A DNA stretch of 64,000 nt from Acarospora socialis (Eukaryota > Ascomycota > Lecanoromycetes > Acarosporales > Acarosporaceae), in assembly GCA_025617375.2 (NCBI GenBank), contig JAMYGW020000001.1, positions 992,001 to 1,056,000 of the forward strand, in the 5' to 3' direction. The translations under genes and the position numbers were made by a program. A model generated the notes under the pieces. That model made no database searches, had not been told where the DNA came from, and saw only the letters and a program-made list of their open reading frames with translations. This document shows positions 51,891-60,977 of the stretch, piece after piece; position 1 is the stretch's first letter; every line of letters starts with the position of its first letter.

Positions 51891-52241
51891 TGTAACATTC
51901 TAATCTGAGATTTCTCAGATATGTAGAACTAAGAGTTTGTGCTTATTGATATAACAGTTGATCTGAAATGATTTTGATCTTTAACTTTTAAATTGTTACT
52001 TAAGTTGAACATGATTGTTTTCATAAGAGAAACAATTCTACTATATAGTGAGTCTGCTTGCTGGTCTCACTGTTGAGCTTGTTGAGGTGACTTGTTCATG
52101 CAATTTGTCAAGCTTGCTCATCAAGCTCACCATCAAGCATGTTGAGATGTCACATGACTGCTGTTTAAACATTTCTTGAATATACACTTCTTGTGTATAC
52201 ACATCAGTTTGCTTTAAGTCTGTTCTGACTTGACTGTAACA
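51891..52241 (-). repeat. 5' LTR of LTR-4
   Basis: 351 bp, beginning TGTAACATTC on the plus strand. The AATAA duplication lies just outside. Confidence 0.9.
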
Positions 52242-54694
52242 AATAACTATTTTGATGTGTTATCTTGTTGAGTTGTCTGTAGTCAACACATAGTTGTTTT
52301 CTGTCATCTTTCTTTGATACAAACAGAATTGAGTATTTCACTGATGACTTTAATGATCTTATAAATTCTCTCTTTAAATTCTCATCAAGATAAGTTCTTA
52401 CTTTCTTGAGTTGATTCTTGCTCATTGAGTATAATGACATTTACTTAGATTGCTTTTCATTCAATAGCAGTATTTCATGATTTCATGACTTATATTCTAA
52501 TAAACTCATCTCTGATTGTTCAGAAATCTTATATGCATCTTTGATCACACATATTTCTTTTGTAACTCAGTCAATTCTCAGATTCTTTTCACATAATCAG
52601 AGCATTTTTAGTACTGCATCATATCTAATTGATCTCATAACATCAAATGTTATTTCTTGTGAGTTTTCAAGAATTGAAGCTTTCACACAGATTTCTTTAT
52701 CAATTCTTTTGATGACTTCATTTGTCATGTGTATGTTGAATAAACAGCACACTCACTGTGTCACTAATCTTAACATGTTGACTATTTATCAACTCATAAT
52801 GTTATCATTCATTTCAGAATCTATCAGTGCATCAATTCAGTGTTCATTAATCATGATCTTTGTTCATATTCAATGATCATTGTCTGATTTCTGAGACATT
52901 ACTAGCTTCTTGTTCTTTAGTCTTGTCAAGAAAGTTCTTTGTTTTTTGTTTCACTCAGTTATTTGACTTGTCTTCAAAGCTCTTAAAATCATCTTAATTT
53001 TCTTCTGATCATAAGATTCACATATTTTAGACTGTATTGCTCAATGTATCTTTCTGAGTGTAGTCAGAATTCATACTGATTATATTTCATCTGCAACTGA
53101 CTCTTAAAGACTTTTACTCTTTGCAGAAATTCAGATGATATATATTCTTTGCTGAAAATTCATCTGTCTTCATTCTGTGTGATATATTCTTCAGATAAGT
53201 GTATTTCAACTTTGTGACTCTTTGTTTTTTACACAAGAGATTTTGACAATACTGCATCATCACTGTTGAAACATTTGTCTTTAACAGCTATCATCAGCTC
53301 TTTTAGCTAATCATGTGTCTTCTGTTCTTCTGCACTTTTATGTTGTGTTTTTTGTTTCTGATCTTGTATTTCTTGCTTAAGTTCTTGCTTTTTGAATTGA
53401 AGCTTTTCTTTTTTTAACACTTAACATTGATTTTTAAGATGCTGATACACTGTCTTCAGTTTCATGTCAACTTTTCACTGATTGACTTCTTCTTGATCTG
53501 CATTCAAATTCAAGACAATTCAGATGTTATCACTGTAGTCTTTTTCTATCTGAATTTCATGAGTATTGATCTCTTCAATCTCAGTTTCTAAAACACATAG
53601 TTCTTTCTTCACAGCATTGTCTGATTTAGATTGTTCTGTAATATTGTAAGCTTCTTGTTTTTGATGTGACTTCTTTGAATAATATTTGACTTTCTTCTTG
53701 CTGCTCATGTGAATTCAACACATGTTGTTATAGTAAGCTGTTCAGCTAAGATTGTTGTGCACTACTTTTTTAGTCACAATTGCAGCTTCTCTTCTTTCTT
53801 TCTTGAGTTTCTTGCAGTTCTGCACAAGATGTTTAATAATATTACAATTGTAGCATTTTCACATTTCTTAATAGCTTGAAGACTTCTCTCTTGAGAATCA
53901 TTTCTTTTTTTGCAGTGCTTTCTTCAATCTCTATGTCAAAGATTGATCTCATTTCATCATATTAAGATTCATGAAATTCAAATAGTGTCATCTTTGATTT
54001 TTTCTATTAGTTTGTTTTGTTCATTTCTGATGTCAATAGTCTCTTCTTTTCATCTGTTGCTCTTATTGATGACTATTTATTGTGATTGTCTTGTTGATAA
54101 GTTCTTACAGATCATTCAATCTGTCACTTTGTGCAATCTTGTCTTTGATAGATTCTTTCAAGTCTCAATAGTAAGTCAATGCTAACTGATTCAAGTTTCA
54201 TTGCATGAGTGTCACAATTCATTGAAACTCTGCTGCATACTTGACTACAGATTCTTCTTGTCATAATGTGTGAATTCTTCATTCTGTCACACATTTCTCA
54301 TTAATTATTCTGAAGATTCTTTTCAGTTTCTCTTTGAACTGCATTCAGTTTTCTATGCAAAACATATTCTGTTCTCAATCAGAAATGCTTTTAATTATGA
54401 ACTTATTGAGTTGCAGTTTAATTCAATTAAATGTTGTGTTCTTCATGTAGAATGTTGTGAATAAGACTCTGTCAACATCACTTTCAAACTTTTTCTGATT
54501 GAAGTCAACATACAGATTGATTTGAACAAGAAATTGTCTCAAATTCTGTTGATCTTTCATAAAGTTCTCTGAAGTCTTGACTTTAGATACTTTATAATTG
54601 ATGTAAATTATCTTTATTGATTCAGTACTCTGCAACACATCATCTGAGATTGATTCTTTGAATGACATTCTTTATATTGTGAGGGTGTTCAAAG

Positions 54695-55010
54695 TGTTAC
54701 ATCTCAACTGAGATTTCTCAGTTATAGAGCTAGAATTTGTGCTCTTTGATATAAAGATTCAAAGATTCTAGATAAACAGTAGCTTTGTATTGCATAACTA
54801 GATTAGTTGAACACAATCATTTTCATAAGAAAATTAATTCTTCTATATAGAAATGAACACACTGACACACTTAATGTCTCAGTGTTCTGATGTGTTTCTG
54901 ACACATATTTATGAGAGAATGTTTGGTGTTTCATCATTTCATGCTCAAGATTATATCTACTCAGATGTATTTCTTGTTTTGCTATTTCTTGTTGAAATAT
55001 AGTTGTAACA
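54695..55010 (-). repeat. 5' LTR of LTR-3
   Basis: 316 bp, next to the gag start. The AGTTG duplication lies just outside at 55011-55015. Confidence 0.9.
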
Positions 55011-55425
55011 AGTTGTGAAAGACAAAGATAGTGTTTGATACTTTTCAGCTTTATTAAGAAAATAAACTTCTTATTAGTTAATGTACTCTAGCTCTGTATT
55101 AAATATGTGATGTAATGAACAGTTTATAATGCTCACATATAACACTCACAAAGCATGCTGCAAACACATAGTCAAACAAAAAGTACTTTGTGAAACTATC
55201 ATCAAATAGTTTTGCATTAATAACATCTATCAATCAAATTCTGCTTAGTTATCATGTGCTAATTAATTTTAATTTAGTCTGAGCTGTTAAGAAAAATCTG
55301 ACTCAGCTCTGTTTGAAACTTAATTCTGTTTAGAGTTGAGCTGAGTTACAAAGTTAAACTCAATGAGTCAGATCAAGTTTCAAAATCTGAGTCTGACTCA
55401 GTTCAGTGATCACTTTACTGATTAC

Positions 55426-56500
55426 AATTCATATAAAGTTAAGAAGTAAAGCATGTGTCTTTAGATACTTCTGTGCAATCTTGTAATACTTAATGAAAAA
55501 ATTGTCACAGTGATGAAGCATATCAACAAACTGTCTAAGAAGATGTTCACAAAGCTAAAATCTCTGTGCAAAACAACTTACAGATGCATAAACTGAATCA
55601 TAAAAGTACAGTTAAGCAAAGAAGAACAACTAATTCTGTGCATTGTGAAGTGATCTCTGTAAGTGAAAGAGTTTGTTTTAAATTTAAAAGTTATGAATGT
55701 CTTTCTGATCAGCAAGTCTATTGTTAAAGTTGTATATGCATGAAGTAAAAGTGAGAACATTATTATAGAATTAAATGTTCTCTCAAAAATACTGAGTCTC
55801 AGCAATATCAACTTGAAAAAGATCACACAGCAACAGTGATGAAGTCTGCAGTGACTGTAACAGCTTATTTTTCTTTGAACAACAGATTGTAAAGACATCT
55901 TTGATTATTGAGCACTTATTAAATCAGTGCAATGTTTTGTATCAGCAACACTCTTCAGTTATAACATCAAAAACATGTAACTGCACATTCTTATAAACTG
56001 AACACAGTTTTTTATGAATTCATGTTTCAACTGAACAATCTTGTACAGATGAAGATGAAAATGAATTTGAAAATAAAAATGTGTGTGAACTCTAAAGAAT
56101 TAATTGTGATCTGTATGAAGATGTGTGTGATTTTTGAAGAATAAACTGTGATTTTTGTGAAAAGAATTTTGAAATGATATCAGAACTGAACAATATCACA
56201 CTTGATAATGAACTGAAGTTCAAATTAAATGTGTATTAAATAAATAACTGTATAAAACAAACTGATTCAGAAAGTCTACTACTTGAAGATGCACAAAAAA
56301 AAGATTCATTTGAATCAGAACTATGCAGTTTGACATGAGATGATGTTGTGATGTAAAAATATTTTGTGCTTGAGATAAAAGCAGAAACATTGAGATCAAG
56401 CTCAACAAGAAATTATTATTGTGACTGAGTGAATCTGATCTTGATTAATACAAATCAGCTAAGAACAAATAGACAGATGAAGAAATCAAAAATATACTCT
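55426..56500 (-). pseudogene. Helitron protein N-terminus, broken
   Basis: The minus strand at about 55600-55800 reads FYNNVLTFTSCIYNF, LFHLQRSLHNAQN and LYFYDSVYAS. These correspond to the conserved YNxxLAFTS, LYHxIGSLLP and QLYIYDTExE blocks upstream of the Rep domain in fungal Helitrons. Stops interrupt the frame. The remainder up to 56773 is the Helitron 5' leader, with no gene that I can support. Confidence 0.7.
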
Positions 56501-56773
56501 ACAGTTATTACAGATGCAAAAATAGATTGATTCAGTAAATTTATGAAAGTATGCAAAATCTTTGTGAACAGAACAGACAGTGCAAAAATGAATGATAGAT
56601 TGTACAGACATTGTTAAGTCAGTTTTGATGATGATCAGATCTTTACAGAGCTGTGAGTGACTGTGTAAAAACAGAAAAGAAAGAATATAATCATGTTTGC
56701 TCAGAAAGATAAGAAAGATCATGTGTTAGTGAAAGTCAAGCTCAATGAACATTCAATCATTAAGTGATTTAAT

Positions 56774-56797
56774 TGGCTTATCATAGTACTATATAGA
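56774..56797 (-). repeat. probable Helitron 5' terminus
   Basis: On the minus strand it reads TCTATATAGTACTATGATAAGCC after a host A. Fungal and plant Helitrons commonly start TC with an AT-rich ACTAT-like run. The alternative TC near 56815 cannot be excluded. Confidence 0.6.
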
Positions 56798-56891
56798 TTC
56801 TATACCATCTCAAAGATGGAGTATCATCCAATCATTGTGCTAGCCTCACGAGCTTGTGAAATGCTAACCGGAACATGGTGACTCACCAGCA

Positions 56892-56923
56892 CTACCTTAC
56901 CTATAGGTACCTAGGTAAGGTAG
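56892..56923. repeat. 12-bp inverted repeat built on TAGGTAAGG
   Basis: CTACCTTACCTA (892-903) and TAGGTAAGGTAG (912-923) pair perfectly around TAGGTACC. Related single motifs recur downstream, so this may be a dispersed short repeat. Confidence 0.7.
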
Positions 56924-57119
56924 ATTCTCAACCTAGCTTAGGTAAGCAACATTGACACGTGATATTGACTCTCTATTGGTCTGTCAGCCGGCTTCCCTGG
57001 ACGACGTGGAGTGTCTCGCCTCACGGAGCGTGGTCGGAACACTGCTATAAATGAAAACGTTAATCAAGGCTCACATTGCGAGTACCGCAGAACCTCCTAG
57101 GGCTATTCAAAGGTTCTAG

Positions 57120-57458
57120 CATTGCGGAGCCGGTCACAAACTCAGGTGTTATCCAGCAGCGAATCTCATCAGACTGAAAGACGTTATTGAAGACTGCCAT
57201 GCCCGGAAGAGTCAGTTTCCTAGCGATCCAGCCATTCTAGTGGCCTTAGCTGAATACCTAGAAAGACCTCAAAACAGTCCTTTACTCGAAAGCATGGCTT
57301 ACACGGGTTCTGGAGCAACTCTATCAACTATCGAACCATTTCAGTTTGATGGTGCTACCTCTTATCTTGGAAACTATAACTATGGACAACCTGACCGCCA
57401 ACCGATTGAGCATCATGAACAGATCGCCTCAAACCGCTTATGGACTGCTCAACGTTGA
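57120..57458 (+). CDS. possible terminal exon, unrecognised
   Basis: After a TAG at about 57117-57119, which doubles as an acceptor-like TTCTAG, the frame is open to the TGA at 57456-57458. It reads RLKDVIEDCHARKSQFPSDP and ends NYNYGQPDRQ..LWTAQR, with no ATG at the start. A TATA-like box lies about 75 bp upstream. The composition looks protein-like, but I recognise no family. It may be a decayed gene cut by rearrangement. Confidence 0.25.
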   Translation, partial: HCGAGHKLRCYPAANLIRLKDVIEDCHARKSQFPSDPAILVALAEYLERPQNSPLLESMAYTGSGATLSTIEPFQFDGATSYLGNYNYGQPDRQPIEHHEQIASNRLWTAQR

Positions 57459-57702
57459 GTAACCCTAACTGTAACGTATAGGAAGATATAGGCCAGAACC
57501 AGGCTAAATATAGGACCAGCTTCGAAATCCCCAAGGTCAGGATAGTTGTTGATTCCCAGCGTCAATCGCGTAAACAGAAAGTGCTGGATTCTCAATTCAG
57601 GCGCTCTTCACCTTTCCTGATCGCGTTCGTCGATTGCTAAAGGCTTCCACAAACACCGTCGTTAGTAATCACAAGCACAGCAGGAACGATAATGGCAATA
57701 TC

Positions 57703-58053
57703 TCACCTTTCTCCTTTCTCAGCAAGGGGTCCCGCAACGGGAGCAATGTTTTCCAGGCAGCACCCAGCTTTCTTCGCCGCGGCTTGCGCAGGTGGGGCAT
57801 AGAACTCCAGGCATCTTTGCGCAACAGTCAGCAGGACTTCAAGCTGAAGCACAGAACGCTTTCGTAACTCACAGGCGAGGTCCGAGGCGAACATCCTGCA
57901 TTCGATTTCTGGCATTTGACCCACGAGCGCACCGCGAGACTGTTGACTCCCTGGCTCATTTGGGTCGGCCTCGCGTTCTGATCGTCTTGGAATGGCATCT
58001 CGGGTCCCCTTCGTGGAAGCGAGCTGCGGTGGATGATGGGACTTATTGGGCAA
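57703..58053 (-). pseudogene. possible exon or gene relic, unrecognised
   Basis: An open minus-strand frame with a helical, protein-like middle (CRMFASDLACELRKRSVLQL, then LLTVAQRCLEFYA). It resembles the tail of a fungal regulator in general style only. No start, splice partner or family is evident. Confidence 0.2.
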
Positions 58054-60977
58054 AGCACGTGTGGGTTACTTTCTGGTAAGCGGTAGTCTCAAGATCACGA
58101 CGACCGTATGAAAGTTCTGAAAGTGTCTTGACCACTGACAGAAAAAAGGTAGGCGTACCTCATCTAATAACCTCGCCGGTCAGAGTCCCGGGATGCACGC
58201 TCCCTCAATTATTTCAGCATGCAACAGAGGGATCTGACGTTCGACGCAGGGAGGCTCGCTCCGCTGCAGCATCCCATTCGTCACTTGGACCATGTCAGGT
58301 CCGCCGGACCGTATGCTAGAGGATATCGCCTGGGTCCCGGGTCCGAGCATACCCTAGCCATCACTTCAAGGACCACTAGGATACCTCTAGTATTCCATTC
58401 TCAGGATGGGATCCAGAATGTGCCGAGAGGATCTTTGTGATGATGTGCCAACCCCGGAACCAGGCTGATTCTTCAGATAATCTCAAACTGTTCCGTAATG
58501 CCGGGGTTGTCTAGCGCGTGGCTAGCTGCATTGCTGCGATTTAGCACAATCCGCCTCAGGGACGAGCTACCGAATAGCGCAGCCCCAACTCCACTATGGG
58601 AACGCTAAGATAGTAAATCAAATCTAAATCACTGACAGCACTTGACGGTTACAACGGGCACTATCAAAGGACGCAACACTGCTCCGAGTGCCAGTGCGAT
58701 CTCGGAGTTAAACCAAGACAATCTGGAATTGAACGCTGACCTGGCGCACACAGGCAATTTACCAGCAATTGACATGACGTGTTGCAGAGATGAACAGGAG
58801 GACGCGACGGACGGTTTCTATAACCTCGAATGAAGTGTTCCCATTGGATTCCATCAATCTGACGATCTAGCCATACCTGCAGCGAATCGAGTGTGGGACT
58901 ATAGAGCACCGCCATTGGCGGGTTCACATATTCGATCCCCGACAGCAAACGAGGCCCTTTGTTCTCCGATACTCCTGTTGGCATGTTTGTAGCAACATGT
59001 GGACCTATTTTTTTTACATTGCACAGAAGTTCGTGGCGCAAAGCCGCCTCTCTGCTCGATACTCGGCGCAGTTGTGGAGTTCTCCAGAGATATATTCAAC
59101 TCGCTGATTTGACGAGTGATAGCTCTTCTTTGGCCGAGATGAGCCATCTTACACGGTTTTATTGTTTTTGTACTATTCTCGTTCGACGATTTTCACTTTA
59201 GCCTGCACCTTTGACCTTTGCGCATGCATCCACCTCAACCAGAGGCACTTGCCGGCAACGTACACCGCTGGTCTGATGATAGACGGTAACCTATCGCTCA
59301 CGGGCGCCAAGACCTCCTTCTAGGCTCTAACCCACCGAGGCACAGATGTCTTTAACTTTTACTGTTTTCGGCGAAACCTGCTGGGGTCACTACCTTATCC
59401 CGATCACCCGTACGGATGTGCTAACGAGTCCATGGACCTACATGGTTTACTTTGCCATCTTATAACGGAATACTGTGGTTCTTCCAGGAATTCACGACAG
59501 GGGACCCTAATCGAATTACCTCTGATCTGGGGAGACCATGGCGGAAGTCAAACCGTGGTGGCTTGGGGCTGTTTCTAGGCTGGCCGGTGGAGATGACAGA
59601 TCCTCAGGCCAACAGGTACGTACAACTGCTTGGGTTCCGAGTACGGAGGTAGAGTACTGTCAGTTTGCACTCCTGTTCCCCTGATGTAAGATACGTACGA
59701 TTCAGGTAAGGTAAGGTAGCGCTATGCAGCGACGGAGTTTTGTACTGGTCGGTTGATGAACGTTTGTGTGATATCAAAGACTGATGAAATATCAGGGCTC
59801 TCCGAGAGAAAATGATACTCACACATTACATGTATGCTGCGTTACTTTACATGAGGTAAACTAACCGGCTGATGATGGATCAAAGTCCGGTCAAGCCGTG
59901 GTGCCTGTTTGGTGGCATTTAGGTTTATCGGGAAGGCTTATACTGGACGGCAAGTTGAGGCGGGACGGACCCTCAACCAAGGCTTGGGACTCCCTGAATG
60001 TGTGGAGACGAAAAGCCACTATCACCACCATCTCGACCATTGGAACTGGGGTAAGAGTCTTTCTGTCAGCCCAGTCCGGCCCCACTGACAGGAAAGTACC
60101 AAAGGGGTAGACTTCATCAAGGTAAGGTAGGAATAATGAAGAGAACAACTGACTGATTCTAATTACCTTAGATTTACGTACCTCCAGAGTACCTTGGCGG
60201 CGGCCCGTCCTTCCTGGTGCAAGCCAAGTCTCATCTCAGGCTATCGGCAGATGCATCGCTTAGTTCAACCGATGCAACTGGTGAGCCCATCATGTCCTTT
60301 CATGAACTGACATAGTTACTAAGTTTCACCGTGTACAAATACATACTGTGTAGTATCACCATCACAATATCACCATCACCATCACATTCCACTTCCACAT
60401 CCGCTTCCCCGCTCGTCGGAATAGTTACAACTAGCAGTATCATGCTAATTTTCGCCGATCAAGTTGAGATGGATTCTGATACGGTAAAGAAGGTAGCTAG
60501 CAGAAGTGGGCGTGCCCAGCTTCATGTCTGCTCGTCTTGGTCCGTCATGCCATCACATATGATATATCACCACAAAGTCCTAAAGCCCGTCGCCCACGTC
60601 ATCTGTGTCGCCACCCAATCTCACCTTGGGAGAGCATCGGACGAAACTTGACCTGGTCTACGTGATCTCAGTCAATGGTGCATACACCGATTATTACTCC
60701 TGCCCAAGGCCATGCAGCCGGCTCCCAAGATGGTTGGTTGGCCGCGTGTGCACGATCGATGCATGAGACAAGAACTACAAAGGATTCGAGATCTAGAGCG
60801 CTCGATACCGGCCGACTGGTCATACGGCCAAGAATCTATCCATCAGACACAGAGGTTGCACTTCGTGGGTAGCAAGGTATGCGTGACCAGAAGACCAGGC
60901 GGGTAATCACTTCCTCAATCTTGCGAGACACGTTCGCCGCGCTCCCTGTCATCCACGCTTTCGACAAACATCCTTAC

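Larger units (their letters stand above)
46052..52241 (-). mobile_element. LTR-4: Ty3/gypsy chromovirus-type LTR element nested in LTR-3, broken fossil
   Basis: The duplication AATAA lies at 46047-46051 and 52242-52246. The LTRs are 46052-46402 and 51891-52241, both 351 bp and of the LTR-2 family. It reads on the minus strand: gag from just inside 51890, reverse transcriptase (about 48.9-49.5 kb), RNase H (about 48.3-48.75 kb), integrase (about 47.45-48.2 kb) and a chromodomain (about 46.95-47.15 kb). Length 6190 bp, full layout, broken by tens of interruptions. It lies in the reverse transcriptase region of LTR-3, so it is younger than LTR-3. Confidence 0.9.
42781..55010 (-). mobile_element. 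LTR-3: Ty3/gypsy chromovirus-type LTR element, broken fossil
   Basis: The 5-bp duplication AGTTG lies at 42776-42780 and 55011-55015. The element starts TGTTA and ends TAACA. The LTRs are 42781-43096 and 54695-55010, both 316 bp. It reads on the minus strand: gag begins near 54668 beside the upstream LTR, and pol runs toward lower coordinates. Reverse transcriptase is split by nested LTR-4 (52247-52440 and about 45.64-46.05 kb), then come RNase H (about 45.0-45.4 kb), integrase (about 44.15-44.85 kb) and a chromodomain (about 43.7-43.8 kb). Net length is about 6.0 kb. It is broken with tens of interruptions. It is a different LTR family from LTR-1 but of the same lineage. It inserted into hAT-2. 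Confidence 0.9.
40978..55417 (+). mobile_element. hAT-2: internally deleted hAT relative hosting nested LTR elements
   Basis: Perfect 8-bp duplications CTGATTAC flank it (40970-40977 and 55418-55425). It begins TAGAGTAACTGCTGAGTC and ends, inverted, TAAAGTGATCACTGAACTGAG, like hAT-1. Without LTR-3 it is about 2.2 kb: some 240 bp equal to the left end of hAT-1 joined to the 1.97-kb right end. The roughly 9.2 kb of hAT-1 interior, including the transposase, is missing. The join falls in a repeated GAGTGTTATA-like motif. It is a non-autonomous derivative. It sits between the N-terminal and Rep parts of the Helitron protein. Confidence 0.88.
11482..56797 (-). mobile_element. Helitron, broken, with nested insertions (net about 6.7 kb)
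   Basis: A rolling-circle DNA transposon read on the minus strand. Its 3' terminus is CTAG at 11482-11485 followed outward by host T (plus-strand A at 11481). A 7-bp-stem hairpin lies nine bases inside, as Helitrons require. The best 5' end is TC at 56796-56797, reading TCTATATAGTACTATG on the minus strand and preceded by host A. That gives the family's A/T target with no TSD. Protein remains run N to C along the minus strand as 55426-56500, 36763-40969 and 12061-13037. They include the HUH replication motif, the two-tyrosine motif and a PIF1-like helicase. Insertions are the SINE, hAT-1 and hAT-2. Subtracting them leaves about 6.68 kb, a normal autonomous length. Coding frames have many stops. 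The 3' end is firm; the 5' end could also lie near 56815. Confidence 0.88.
56798..60977. other. largely non-coding right flank of the Helitron
   Basis: Ordinary composition returns at once. The stretch has several TAGGTAAGG/CAAGGTAAGG motifs (56892-56923, near 59704 and near 60119) and weak open frames, listed separately where at all plausible. A TATA-like CTATAAATG lies near 57044. No strong gene is recognisable from about 58060 to 60970. Confidence 0.5.

Noticed and set aside
11521-56773. Classical CpA-to-TpA RIP
   Set aside because: CpA/TpG is abundant in the block, while CpG and CpC/GpG are missing.
11482-56797. Centromere or mitochondrial insertion as the cause of the AT-rich block
   Set aside because: The block is fully accounted for by identifiable transposon layers, and no mitochondrial genes are seen. 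A centromeric location cannot be tested from sequence alone.
11482-56797. Starship-type giant element
   Set aside because: No tyrosine recombinase captain gene or coherent cargo was seen. Ends and proteins fit a Helitron carrying nested insertions.
56815-56816. Alternative Helitron 5' end at a second GA/T site
   Set aside because: It is possible, but the sequence inside 56797 (TCTATATAGTACTATG) is the better match to Helitron 5' ends. Retained only as an alternative.
58664-59041. Minus-strand open frame with IEYVNPPMAVLYSPTLDSLQ
   Set aside because: It looks somewhat protein-like, but there is no family, splice partner or upstream context; not enough for a call.
60331-60906. Plus-strand open frames before the phospholipase
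   Set aside because: They are short, biased by simple CACCAT repeats or in conflicting frames, and without recognisable motifs.
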